A DNA stretch of 64,000 nucleotides from NCBI GenBank assembly GCA_021521415.1, contig JAIQDT010002839.1, forward strand, positions 124,001-188,000, read 5' to 3'. Numbering within the stretch: the first letter of the stretch is position 1; each line of letters starts with the position of its first letter. Under the pieces are notes generated by a model. The model was not told the origin of the DNA. It worked only from the letters and a program-made list of their open reading frames with translations, and searched no databases. This DNA is from Bidens hawaiensis. Lineage: Eukaryota > Streptophyta > Magnoliopsida > Asterales > Asteraceae. A program made the translations under genes and the position numbers. This document shows, one piece after another, positions 12,216 to 22,601 of this stretch.

Positions 12216-12777
12216 TTAGAAGCCCACTTGAACAAAATCCAAAGTCCAACTAGGTGAGCCCAATGCTTTCAAAAGGCCGAGAACCTTGAAAAGTAACTGA
12301 GAACACTGGAAACTTGACCGAGAACTAATGGCAGCCGAGAAAAGATGCCGATAACTACAAAAATTGACCGAAAACCCAAAGTCAACCGAGAACTGCTTGT
12401 GGTCGAACACTGGATGTAGCTGAGAACACAGATTCTCACCAAAAGTCAATCTGTAACGTAACAAACTTTGTCGAGAACAGGCAGATTTGGTCGAGAACCA
12501 ACAAATTTCACCGAGAACGACCAAATGCTGGCCGAAAACAATGAAAATTGTCCGAGAACTTCCAGGAAACCCAAAGATGCTTTGACCAGATAATTTTGGT
12601 AACAAATTAAATCCCGAAATCGCTGGGATTTGAATTTTAACCAAGATTAGGTCAATCTTCAACTAAAAAAAACTTTTTCCTTCTCCGACGAAAGTATCAC
12701 CGGAAAATCAACCACAGCCACCAAAGATCAAAATCTTGAATCCTTGATATCACAATAACGAGCCTGAATAGGTCTAA
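12216..12777 (-). other. Copia leader with repeated GTTCTCGG word
   Basis: The untranslated region lies between primer-binding site and gag. On the minus strand GTTCTCGG or a one-base variant recurs about a dozen times between roughly 12270 and 12560. A 148-codon ORF here has no domain similarity and is attributed to the repeated words. Confidence 0.5.
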
Positions 12778-12778
12778 G

Positions 12779-12790
12779 GCTCTGATACCA
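12779..12790 (-). other. Primer-binding site (initiator Met tRNA)
   Basis: The minus strand reads TGGTATCAGAGC, two bases inside the 5' LTR. It is complementary to the 3' end of initiator methionine tRNA, the usual minus-strand primer of plant Copia elements. Confidence 0.85.
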
Positions 12791-12792
12791 AT

Positions 12793-13201
12793 TGTAAGTC
12801 CCGAATCTGGATCACTACAATTATGATATCAACAATCTAGGTGTTGGTGCGGAATTCCAACACTGGATGATTCAAGAACACAAACACGGTACCAAGAACT
12901 TGCATCAAAACACATGTTAATATTAACGTCGGGTGCTTAAGCACGATTAATACAATACTCGTCTATGATACTAGACGGCCAAGAACCTCAGTGAATGAAT
13001 AACCTAACTGATGACCCACTCACGAACCAACTGGCAACCCTACAAATGTAAACATACATCCTATATATAGACTACCAACCTAGGCCCAAAACAAAGTAAA
13101 GCCCACCAAAATCAATAGATTTCGGTTTACACATAAATGCCCAACTAAGCCCAATCTAAGTTTAACAATACCAAGCATAAACCACAAAATATAGCCCAAC
13201 A
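12793..13201 (-). repeat. 5' LTR of the minus-strand Copia
   Basis: This is the partner of 4550-4959. The segmental duplication breakpoint falls inside it at about 12946. Only 12946-13201 is repeated in copy B, at 42789-43044. Confidence 0.85.
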
Positions 13202-13262
13202 GAGCGACCACATCGCGACACATGGGATTTTTGGGTTTTCTTTTATATATATTATAGATCAT
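13202..13262. repeat. Repeat X, right part
   Basis: This resumes repeat X after the Copia insertion: GAGCGACCACATC through a TATATATATTATAGAT tail, matching 26936-26995. GAGCG at 13202-13206 is the right target duplication. Confidence 0.65.
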
Positions 13263-13628
13263 TAGGGTTTCTAGAAGGAATGTCTACGGGCCTATAAATA
13301 GAATACTGGGTTTACCTAATAAGGACGGGTGCATAACAATAATTGAGAGAATATTCCTCATTTATGTAACCTAGTACGGCCGCCATTGAATACACGAAAC
13401 CCTAGAAATTCCATGCAAATCCTATAAACAATTCCACTGTTCATCAATGATTTATATAATATATTGGAATCTTTGTGTTTATTGTGTTTGTTTTCTTTTA
13501 CAATCATATACTCAATCCAACACTCTGTTTATACTGATTCCGTCGATATAATCAAAGGGTCTTCAATAATTAGATCTTGTGTGTTCTTGTAAACTATTAT
13601 TAGTGTAGCATGAGATCCGGTCCTAACA
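13263..13628 (+). repeat. LTR (possibly 5'-truncated) of a second Copia
   Basis: It ends GGTCCTAACA two bases before a primer-binding site. A TATA box (CCTATAAATAG near 13290) and a long leader are visible. No clean TG start or partner LTR is seen, so the left edge is uncertain. Confidence 0.55.
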
Positions 13629-13630
13629 AG

Positions 13631-13642
13631 TGGTATCAGAGC
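13631..13642 (+). other. Primer-binding site of second Copia
   Basis: The sequence is TGGTATCAGAGC, complementary to initiator Met tRNA, just after the LTR end at 13628. Confidence 0.8.
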
Positions 13643-13747
13643 TTTGTACGCTCTTTGAAGACCACAAGATTGAAGTTTGATTGATAAAGGTTGAAGCTTT
13701 AAGATCTAGAAAGGTTCTAGCTTTAAGATCTGGTAAAGTTGGAAGCT

Positions 13748-15290
13748 GTGGATAATCAAGAGGTGTCAACTAACAAGATCCCAAGATTGCTATGACAAGA
13801 AAACTACATAAAATGGAAGGTGCTTTTTGAGACCGAAGTTAACTATAATGACACGGAGCTTTGGGCTTCAATCAAGAATGGTCCATACGTTCCTACTGAT
13901 ACTAGAAATGCTAATCTGGTGCTAGAAAGACAGATGAAGAAGAGAGATGATAAAGCTCTGTCTATGTTGAAACTTGGCTTGTCATAGGAGATTTGACAAG
14001 TGTGAATCATCATACTAGTGCTAAGACTATGTACGATGCTGTGGTTATAATGTTTGAAGGACATGTTGAACTTAGAAACATAAAGAAAGACAAGGTTAAG
14101 CAACAATTAGACAAGTTCAAATTCAAAGAAGGAGAAAGGTTGAAGTCAGTACTATAGAGATTTATTGCTATTGTTAATGAAATTAGGACTACAGACCTTC
14201 AAATCTCTGATTTTGAGTTGAATAAGAAGCTACTTTCTTCTTTGTCAGGGAATGGTACACTGCTAGCAAGTTCATAAGAGAGAAGGTGAATTTTCCAAAT
14301 TTTAAATTGGATGATGTCATCTCATTCCTATAAGCTGCTAAACATGAGATGATTGAGAATCACATGTTTAAAGAAGAGAGACCAAGTTTTTTAGTGACTA
14401 CTGCTTTGGTGGATCCTATGGGAAATCTTTCCATAAGGTCTCAACAGATAAATCCAATCATTGAAGAACCTTCAGATTTCAATTATGTTGCTTTAGAGAC
14501 ACCAAGGGTGTGCGGAAATGCTTCTGGAACAAGTCAACAAAGGTTCAATGTGCAGATAATAGAAGATAGTGACAATGCATCAACTGCTAGTGGACATCCT
14601 CCTTATGTTCAAAAAAACTCAAACCATGGAACTGATTATCAGGCCTTGTTTTTAATGTTTATTGAGTCATATAATGAATTTGTGGCCAAGAACCTTAGTC
14701 ACACAAGTGTTGTTCAGGAAGATCTGGAACAAATAGATGTTGATGACCTTGAAGATATTGATTTGAAGTTTCAAGCTGCCATGTTGGCTGTTAAAAAAAA
14801 GAGGCTTTACAACAGAACAGGAAGATCAACCTTTTCTGGTCCTAATGAAAGAATTGGTTTTGACAAGTCAAAAGCCATTTGTTATAACTGTCAGCAACCA
14901 GGACACTTTGCTAGGGAGTGCAATCTTCCTATGCAATATGGGAATCAAGTGAATCAAGCCCAATTTTATCAGAATCAAAATCAAAATCAGCAGAATTACC
15001 AGCAAAGGAATCAGCCAATGAATCAAAATCCTTATTCTCAAAACAGACAATAGCATAACCAACAGCAACCAAGAAATAATCAGTTGGAGATTCAAACAAA
15101 TCAGAACATAGGGAATGCTGGAGTAAACAATTAGGGTAATGTGGCTGTAACAATGATTCCTCAAGATGGTAAGTTTGGCTGGAGTAACCATGCTTTTGTA
15201 TTGCCAGTTGTACAAAATAGAACAAGAAATGATTGTGTGAATGTTACAATAAGTTTTCATATATATGGTCTAAATGTTAAGTTTTAAAGC
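13748..15290 (+). pseudogene. Copia gag pseudogene (copy A)
   Basis: Translation with several stops gives a Copia gag. It starts at a GTG where ATG is expected (VDNQEVSTNKIPRLL), followed by YIKWKVLFETEVNY, a DDKALSMLKLGLS region and a long open stretch at 14349-15053 carrying an intact zinc knuckle CYNCQQPGHFAREC and an Asn/Gln-rich tail. Internal stops occur after IPRLL, in LGLS*EI and in the LKSVL* region. The C-terminal tail fades at about 15290, where sequence switches abruptly to a helicase. No protease, integrase or reverse transcriptase follows. Confidence 0.75.
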
Positions 15291-15301
15291 TAACAACAAG
15301 T

Positions 15302-15759
15302 ATGAGACTGACTCTTGGTTCTCAATCGTTACCTGTTCATGATATCAAAGAGTTTGCAGATTGGTTATTGGATATAGGTGAAGGCAATCTTGGTGGTTCA
15401 AATGATGGTGAAGCAATTATACAAATTTCAGATTCAATATATGATTTAATAAATTTTTTTTATCCATCAATTTTAGAAAGGTTCAATGAGGTGAATTACT
15501 TTCAAGAACATACGATATTGGCTCCTTTAAACAAAGTCGTGCAAGAAATTAACGACGGTATGTTAGGATTTTTTTTCTGATGAAAATATGGGATATCTAA
15601 GTTTAGACAATCAAAATGAGGTTGAAAGTGTATCTAAAGATTTTGATCCATCGCTGTACTCTCCTGATTTTCTAAATAGGATAAAGATGTCTGGTTTTCC
15701 AAACCATAGATTGGTACTTAAGGTCGGTGTCCCGATTATGTTGCTACAAAATATTAAGC
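15302..15759 (+). pseudogene. PIF1-type (Helitron) helicase fragment (copy A)
   Basis: The first frame (15302-15580) contains IKEFADWLLDIGEG and TILAPLNKVVQEIND. A one-base shift in a T-run near 15570-15587 leads to the second frame with DENMGYLS (in part), LYSPDFLNRIKMSGFPNH and LVLKVGVPIMLLQNI. These match the C-terminal region of the PIF1-like helicase carried by Helitrons, where SGLPNH.L.LKVG.PIMLLRN is conserved. N-terminal helicase motifs and the Rep domain are absent. The frame is cut at NIKQ by a poly(A) run. It is more likely a Helitron relic than a host PIF1 gene because of its truncation and repeat setting. Confidence 0.7.
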
Positions 15760-15776
15760 AAAAAAAAAAAAAAAAA
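15760..15776 (+). repeat. Poly(A) run at a mosaic junction
   Basis: Seventeen A residues directly join the helicase remnant to GC-richer DNA. Copy B has 11 A residues (45603-45613). Confidence 0.7.
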
Positions 15777-16255
15777 GTTTGTGCAATGGAACTCGCCTAC
15801 AAATTGTTAGCTTGTGAAAAAGAGTTATTGAAGATAAGATAAATCGTAGTTGTGGCCAGTAAGGAAGATCCGGTTGGAACGTCCTTACAGGCGGCTAACT
15901 CGCTACGATTAATACCTAAGAAAACCCATGTCTGGAATGTAGCTGGGAAGGAAGGCCTGGGTGGGTCTTGCTTCCTAGCGGCTAGAAAGCTTTTGCACTA
16001 TGCAACTAATACGTAACTCTCTGGCGAGCCTGCAATTCATGTACGAATTGACTAAGGGCTCTACATATCCTTTACGTTCGAACAAGGTAAGTAAGAAAGT
16101 CGGGGGGAAAACCCCTAAGTTTTCTTCCGGCGCTATTTTTCTTTTCTGTCGTAGAATAATCCAGAAAGGTTATTCAATTAAGGGTTGTTTCTGGTACTAA
16201 TATCGGATATTGCATCTTACTCAATCGAAGTAGTCTTACTCCATCCGATAAAAAA
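15777..16255. other. GC-richer, organelle-like insert (copy A)
   Basis: Base composition rises sharply over the AT-rich surroundings (for example the stretches near 15855-15970 and 16100-16135). Style and words suggest a mitochondrial or plastid fragment (NUMT/NUPT). I cannot name the source gene, and short ORFs here (ending 15842, and 16000-16200) have no recognised domain. A search against organelle genomes would settle it. Confidence 0.4.
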
Positions 16256-16992
16256 ACTTCATCTCAATTAGTTAAATAGAAGACAGTTTCCTCTTACACT
16301 TTATTTTGCAATGACTATAATAAAAGTCAACGACAGTCGTTAGCAAGAGTTGGGTTTTACTTAAAAAAGGCAGTTTTACATACGGTCAGCTTTATGTTAT
16401 TTTGTCAATAGTGAAGAATGTTACTTTGTCAATAGTGAAGACAAGAGACGGCATTAAAATAGTCATATTAGACAAAAAATCTAATCTTACGAATCAAACA
16501 ACAAATTTTTAAATATGGTTGAACTTGTATTATATTATATATAAATATATGTGAAGTATATATATTTTCCAATATATATAACATGGGCTATAACCTAGTG
16601 TAAGTTACAATCTTAAGAAAAGGAGCCAAAAATAATAAAAAGTAAGAACGTTAGATCATTAATTGTAGGTTTAAGAATGTCGTCCTCAACTTCTCTACTA
16701 AGATATCTTGCAAATCAAGACTACCTTCCTTCCATCAATTAACTCACTACTCAATTCAACAGTAACTAATATATAATATCTAACTAGGTTTGTATACGTC
16801 GCGTTGCGGCAGTATATTAGCGTGTATTTAGTTGGTATGGGTTCACTTCGTTATGATACCAGCAGTAAATTGAAAAAATTAATCTATCCACACAAAAAAA
16901 AAATAATAAAATAAAAAAAGTAGTAGCAACATTGGTATAATTTATAATAAGATAAACTAAGATATTAAAAAAAACAAAAACAGCTTATGATC
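16256..16992. other. AT-rich spacer, no gene seen
   Basis: Contains short direct repeats (GTCAATAGTGAAGA twice near 16405-16440) and AT-rich simple sequence. No coding or RNA feature is recognised. Confidence 0.4.
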
Positions 16993-17798
16993 AAACCGAC
17001 ACGAATTTGGTTGGTATCGCCTAGCATCGATATGGTAATACACTAAACCAAAAAATTAAATTCATAAACGTCCAGAATACTCGTAAACTAATGTTACAAA
17101 AAAGTAACATATTTAAAATAACGTTTATTGGGTTAGTAAAAACCAGAGCGTTATGGCGGAGAGTAGATGCGAATTAAGTCGGTTTCGGTTCTGTTCCTTA
17201 CGGTAAGGAACTAAAACGAAAAGAACATCAGTCCATAAAACCCTAGTGTTACGTCGGCGAGTCAACGAGAATTATATTGGTTTTGCTTAAGTTTGTTACG
17301 ATACCGGAGCAAAAGTTATATATACATACATATATATATATATAGAGAGAGAGAGGATCAAGAGAAAACTTATCTTTAGAGAGAAAACTTAAAAACTCCT
17401 AAAAACTCATAAAAAATTATTATTTAATTAAAAATAAAAAATTATTTTCAAAATTTTGTTTTAGTCGTTATTCTTATATTTTCTTATATTTCACTCGAAA
17501 AAAATAAAAAAAAAACAAAAAAAACCCGCTGTGATGCACATACGTATTACTGTGCGATACCGTTGTATTACACATGTGTATTACTATGTATTTTTGAGTT
17601 TAAAAGTGTTTTATTGCTTATATTCAATATTTGTGTATTATATATTTATAGTAGTGTTGTATTATATGGAAAAAAAATAATAATAAAATAAAAGTCGATG
17701 TGGTGCACATGTGCGTTAATGTTGTATTACACATACGTACTAATAGTGTATCAAATATGTGCAATAGTGTTGTATTTTATGCAATACAAACACTTTTG
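16993..17798 (+). repeat. Direct repeat R1 (copy A only)
   Basis: First of two near-identical blocks in copy A. It starts AAACCGACACG and ends AATACAAACACTTTTG. It includes a hairpin, GTTCCTTACGGTAAGGAAC, near 17192. It also includes the left part of a TIR element from 17355. R1 differs from R2 and from the single copy-B block by a few private substitutions. Confidence 0.8.
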
Positions 17799-18875
17799 AA
17801 GATCTTTTCCCCTTTTCTAGGGATTGTGTTCCCTAGGGTTTCCCTATAAATAATAATGCTATTTTCTTAACACTACACACACAAAGCACTTAAACTCTCA
17901 TGTTCTCTCTAACTCCTTGCCGTTGTTCTTCCTCTGTCGCCTCCTCTCTCTGCCTTCGTCCTCTCTCCTGTTCTGCCCTGTTTTCCGGTAATATATATTA
18001 TATATAATAATTTACTTATTAATTATGCTAACTTATAATCAAGACTTAAATCAAATCATTAAAACAATAATCTTTAATTATAGGTTAACTTGTGCTTGTT
18101 TAAAGTTGGTTCTTGCTTTATCTTTCACCGCATCGTTTATCAAGTGAGTAATCTCGTACCTAATCCCTTTTTATTTTTAATGTTTTGGGATGTTCATGTG
18201 TTCATACAAACTTAGAGTCTTAAACTTGTTTATGAACTTTAGTCGCGCAGTATCCCATGTGTTGAGGATGTTTACTTGGCTGTTTATTTGTATGTGTGTA
18301 TCATTAACCGCTTTGTTCGGCCTATTCCGAAGTTTTCATGGATCCATTAGATGAACACGGGAGACCTATCGTTTACGGTTTTCTTTGTTTACACTTGTAC
18401 AGATGTTTTCTTGTTTTGTGCTCATTTGGGAGCACGGATTGAACTATGAACTATGATCTATTTAGGCTTGATCACAATCTGATTACACCCTTGTTAACAC
18501 CAGACATACACGTGTTGCGCGCAGATTTATTGTTATCTATGTATTGTATTAAACTTGATTTCTCACCAACACGCAAGTGTTTGACGTTTTATTTTAACAC
18601 ATGTTCAGGTTTGCTGTAGCTACATTTGGAGCTTGTGGACACGTAGGACGTTTTTTACTTTTGGACCTAGATTAAAATATATCAAGACAAGTTATTGTTG
18701 TTCGAATATTTTGCCTTATAATATATTGATTTATGTTGATTTATGTTATCTTGTGTTTACGTTGCGCGTGCGTGAATGAATATATTTATTAAATATTGAC
18801 ACCCAATAGTGTCACGAGTAATGAAACAATATGTGGCGCCCCGATGTATAATCCGCCTTTGGTCGGGGTGTTACA
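17799..18875 (+). mobile_element. LTR-like insert between R1 and R2 (copy A only)
   Basis: About 1.08 kb absent from copy B. If it starts at TGAAGATC (17797) and ends GGTCGGGGTGTTACA (18875) it has TG...CA ends. The terminus matches the solo Gypsy LTR at 5437-8477 read on its minus strand. A TATA box (CCCTATAAATAATAA near 17843) precedes a pyrimidine-rich leader. No coding domain is seen. The flanking pentamers differ (ACTTT left, AAACC right), so it is not a simple insertion. Confidence 0.6.
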
Positions 18876-19204
18876 AAACCGACACGAATTTGGTTGGTAT
18901 CGCCTAGCATCGATATGGTAATACACTAAACCAAAAAATTAAATTCATAAACGTCCAGAATACTCGTAAACTAATGTTACAAAAAAGTAACATATTTAAA
19001 ATAACGTTTATTGGGTTAGTAAAAACCAGAGCGTTATGGCGGAGAGTAGATGCGAATTAAGTCGGTTTCGGTTCTGTTCCTTACGGTAAGGAACTAAAAC
19101 GAAAAGAACATCAGTCCATAAAACCCTAGTGTTACGTCGGCGAGTCAACGAGAATTATATTGGTTTTGGTTAAGTTTGTTATGATACCGGAGCAAAAGTT
19201 ATAT

Positions 19205-19260
<56 letters not shown>

Positions 19261-19712
19261 GATCAAGAGAAAACTTATCTTTAGAGAGAAAACTTAAAAA
19301 CTCCTAAAAACTCATAAAAAATTATTTTTTAATTAAAAATAAAAAAATATTTTCAAAATTTTGTTTTAGTCGTTATTCTTATATTTTCTTATATTTCACT
19401 CGAAAAAAATAAAAAAAATAAAAAAAAAACAAAAAAAACCCGCTGTGATGCACATACGTATTACTGTGCGATACCGTTGTGTTACACATGTGTATTACTA
19501 TGTATTTTTGAGTTTAAAAGTGTTTTATTGCTTATATTCAATATTTGTGTATTATATATGTATAGTAGTGTTGTATTATATGGAAAAAAAATAATAATAA
19601 AATAAAAGTTGATGTGGTGCACATGTGCGTTAATGTTGTATTACACATACGTACTAATAGTGTATCAAATATGTGCAATAGTGTTGTATTTTATGCAATA
19701 CAAACACTTTTG
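18876..19712 (+). repeat. Direct repeat R2 (copy A)
   Basis: Second R block. It is longer than R1 mainly because of longer TA and GA tracts near 19205-19260. Its right flank (CATATATGCAATGC) is the one shared with copy B. Confidence 0.8.
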
Positions 19713-19896
19713 CATATATGCAATGCACACTATTACACATGCTACTATACCGACGAGGTTACCGACAAGTTTTTTTTTTTTTTTGAACCAATAACAACAT
19801 ATAAGAATAATGAAAAAAAAAAGAAACTTTAAAAAAAAATGAAAAAAAAGTTAAAAATAGTTTTTTAAGAGGAGTTTTCACTAGATCCCACCCTTG
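19260..19896. mobile_element. Non-autonomous TIR DNA element
   Basis: The left end GGATCAAGAGAAAAC and the right end, which reads GGATCTAGTGAAAAC on the opposite strand, form imperfect inverted repeats. Both sides are flanked by (TA)n, suggesting insertion in a TA tract. The interior has repeated GTATTACACAT-type words and no transposase. A truncated copy lies at 17355-17798 and a full one at 47182-47809. Superfamily not assigned. Confidence 0.55.
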
Positions 19897-20346
19897 TATA
19901 TATATATATATATTGCATGACGTGTCACAAGCTTGTGCCGCTACGTTGACCAATGTCATTCGATACATTACCGGGACTTTAAAAAACGTCGGTCACTAAA
20001 ACCAAACCGGGCGTTATGCGACATCAAGCTTCAATATTGATTTATATATAATAATATTAGTTAATATTCTTGTCATTTGAGTAGAGATTTTTGTCTCCAT
20101 ATATAAAACTCTAGATATAAGTTTAATTAATGGTTTCTTGATATCATGGTTTGCATCTCCAGAATCCAAGTTATCATACAGTCCATACATATAACTCCAG
20201 ACTTGAAGCTTTGTTATTGATATGCTCTAAGTAACAATGTCGCCTACAAGTAATATTGTAAAACATCTCCAAAAATGGCATCAACTGTTCGGCAACCATG
20301 ACTATATATGTTGCATTGTTCCCACTTTACAGTATATTCAACTCAA

Positions 20347-22601
20347 ATGACACAATCTATGAATCTCCATTTTGTCTTCTTTCTTTTCACTTCCATAATC
20401 ATACCGATTACTTCATCATCTTCAATATCATCAGATGATTATCAGGCTTACATTGTTCTTATGGACAAATCAATGATGCCATCACCCTTCTCTAATCACC
20501 ACAATTGGTACACTTCTATACTTTCATCGCTATCCGATAATGATAATGTTCCATCAATGCATCTCTACACGTATAACCATGTGATGGATGGGTTCAGTGC
20601 GGTCCTCACGAAATCACAGCTCAGTCAGCTTCGAAAGATGCCGGGCCATCTTGCAACGTTTGAGGATACACTTGGCCAGCTTCACACCACGCATACACCA
20701 AAGTTTTTGGGACTTAAGAAACATGCTGGACTGTGGCCGGTTTCTGGTTTCGGTGATGATATGATTATTGGCATACTCGACACGGGGATTTGGCCTGAAA
20801 GTGAGAGCTTTCATGACAAAGGAATGTCTGAAGTACCTTCTCGATGGCGTGGAACTTGTGAGACCAAAGGTTTCTGTAACAAAAAGCTTATTGGTGCGCG
20901 TTCGTTTAGCCAAGGGATGAAGCACAGAAAGGAAAACATTTCAACAACAGATGACTATGATTCACCTAGAGATTTTGAAGGACATGGGACACATACATCT
21001 TCGACAGCGACTGGTAATCGTGTCCAGCATGCTGATTATTTCGGGTATGCTAAAGGAACAGCTACTGGAATAGCACCAAAAGCGCGGTTAGCCATGTACA
21101 AAGTTCTGTTCTTGGACAACTCATACGATGCTGCAGCAAGTGACACATTAGCTGGAATGGATCAAGCGATAGAAGACGGTGTCGATCTGATGTCATTGTC
21201 GTTAGGGTTTGATGAGACACAGTTTCACAAAAACCCTATTGCGATTGGTGCATTTGCAGCTATGCAGAAGGGGATTTTTGTATCTTGCTCAGCTGGTAAT
21301 GCTGGCCCTCATCCATACACTATGCTCGATGGAGCTCCATGGATCACCACTGTTGGTGCTGGAACAATAGACCGAGATTTTGCAGCTTATATTACACCAG
21401 GTGAGAATTTTTTGTGGTTTTGAAAATTTAAAAGCATTTCTAGGATGTTTTTGAAACATAAAATGTTAAACTTTGTTTTAAAATATCAGTTTTGTTTATT
21501 TTTTATTTTCTTAACTTTAATATTTCGATATAAATTTTATTGAAAACTGAGATGTCGCTATGTTACATTCAGGTGATGAAAAGTATGGAACCCTAATTGG
21601 GAAATCTGTTTTCGCGGAAAATCTATTGGTGGAGAGGGTTCCTATATATTATGGATATGGAAATAAAAGCAAAGAAACTTGTGATTCTTATTCTCTTGAT
21701 CCTAAAGATGTTCAAGGCAAGTACATTTTCTGTGATGGTATGTCAGTTGATGAGTTGGAAAATAGTGGAGCCGCCGGAGAGATTTTCAGTGCAGATGACA
21801 GTGACTTTCTCCGGCCATATGAATTCAATTTTGCCATTTGTTGTGTTAGAAACTAAGGTTGGAGAAAGGTTAAAACAATACATAATCAAAACACAAAATG
21901 CAAGTATTAGTGTTAAGTATGGTGAAACTATATTGGGTGTTAACCCAGCTCCACAAGTTGCATACTTCTCTTCAAGAGGACCCGATCGACGATCTCCTTG
22001 GATCTTAAAACCAGATTTGTTGGCTCCTGGAGTCGATATCTTGGCTGCATGGGCGCCGAATAGGAAAAGTGCGCCGATCGGAGATGATTATTTGTTAAGT
22101 GATTATAAGCTCTTATCCGGTACATCCATGGCTTCTCCACATGTCGGGGGAATAGCTGCATTACTGAAATCAACCCATCGTGATTGGAGTCCGGCTGTGA
22201 TCCGATCTGCGATGATGACAACAGCTGATATTCTTGACAATAACAGAAGCATAATCATGGACGTGACCAGCCGCGAACAAGGTATAGTATAGTAGAAGGG
22301 AAAATGACCAAATTAGTCATTTTGACCATCGAAGTTTTACAAAATGATATGACTTTTTTTCTCAAATATTAATTGACTTTCAATTTTTAATTTATAAAAT
22401 GACTCCAGATAGAGATTTGTCAAGGGAAAATATAGTACGGCTAAATTTGAGGTCATTGTTGATGTTGATATAACTTATGCTTCTCCCGCCTTTTATGGGT
22501 ATTTTGGTAATTGTGGCTATCTAAGCTGGTACGAGGTGAATGGAACCCATGTCGTAAGAAGTCCAATCGTATCTGCAACTTCAGGCAGGCCACCCTTATA
22601 A
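20347..22601 (+). pseudogene. Subtilisin-like protease (SBT1.9-like), copy A, broken
   Basis: A secreted plant subtilase (S8) relic. Exon 1 (20347-21400; an upstream in-frame ATG lies at 20308) encodes a hydrophobic signal peptide, an I9 prodomain and the first half of the catalytic domain, with Asp in ILDTGIWPES, His in GHGTHTSSTATG and oxyanion Asn in SAGNAGP. A 172-bp GT-AG intron (21401-21572) follows. Exon 2 carries the PA-like region and catalytic Ser in LSGTSMASPHVGG. An extra T in the run at 21829-21832 shifts the frame, giving a stop shortly after. The frame is also closed by TAG after SREQGIV (22290-22292), and the GAGHINP-type and most of the fibronectin-III-like region are missing. 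A C-terminal remnant (22413-22601, ending WYEVNGTHVVRSPIVSA) remains. Closest group by motif is Arabidopsis SBT1.9-like, inferred from memory. Confidence 0.85.

Larger units (their letters stand above)
4550..13201 (-). mobile_element. Decayed Copia LTR retrotransposon, minus strand
   Basis: Two LTRs of about 410 bp (4550-4959 and 12793-13201) start TGTAAGTCCC and end AGCCCAACA. Read on the minus strand, the primer-binding site TGGTATCAGAGC follows the 12793-13201 LTR, then come gag, a protease piece, an RNase H piece and a purine-rich tract before the other LTR. Target duplications are GAGTG and GAGCG, differing by one C-to-T change. By eye the LTRs differ at about 4 percent of sites, so the insertion is much older than the segmental duplication. 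Integrase and most of reverse transcriptase are gone, and a solo Gypsy LTR is nested inside. The gag style (coiled-coil N-terminus, VPPPYN, ending WVPK) suggests a SIRE/Maximus-like lineage, with moderate certainty. Confidence 0.85.

Noticed and set aside
12216..12662. 148-codon minus-strand ORF in the Copia leader
   Set aside because: It lies between primer-binding site and gag and consists largely of repeated GTTCTCGG words.
14868..15260. Minus-strand ORFs of 130 and 98 codons
   Set aside because: They lie opposite the Asn/Gln-rich gag tail; the Leu/Ile-rich translation is the complement of repetitive CAR/AAT codons.
15302..15759. Host PIF1 helicase gene
   Set aside because: Truncated at both ends, frameshifted and embedded in retrotransposon debris; Helitron remnant fits better.
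20614..20925. Minus-strand ORF opposite subtilase exon 1
   Set aside because: Shadow of a well-supported catalytic domain; the same applies to the minus-strand ORFs at 21940-22221, 48550-48861 and 49874-50155.
22281..22433. Third intron of the subtilase
   Set aside because: The possible donor after SREQ and the available AG sites do not rejoin the C-terminal frame, and a large part of the domain would still be missing.
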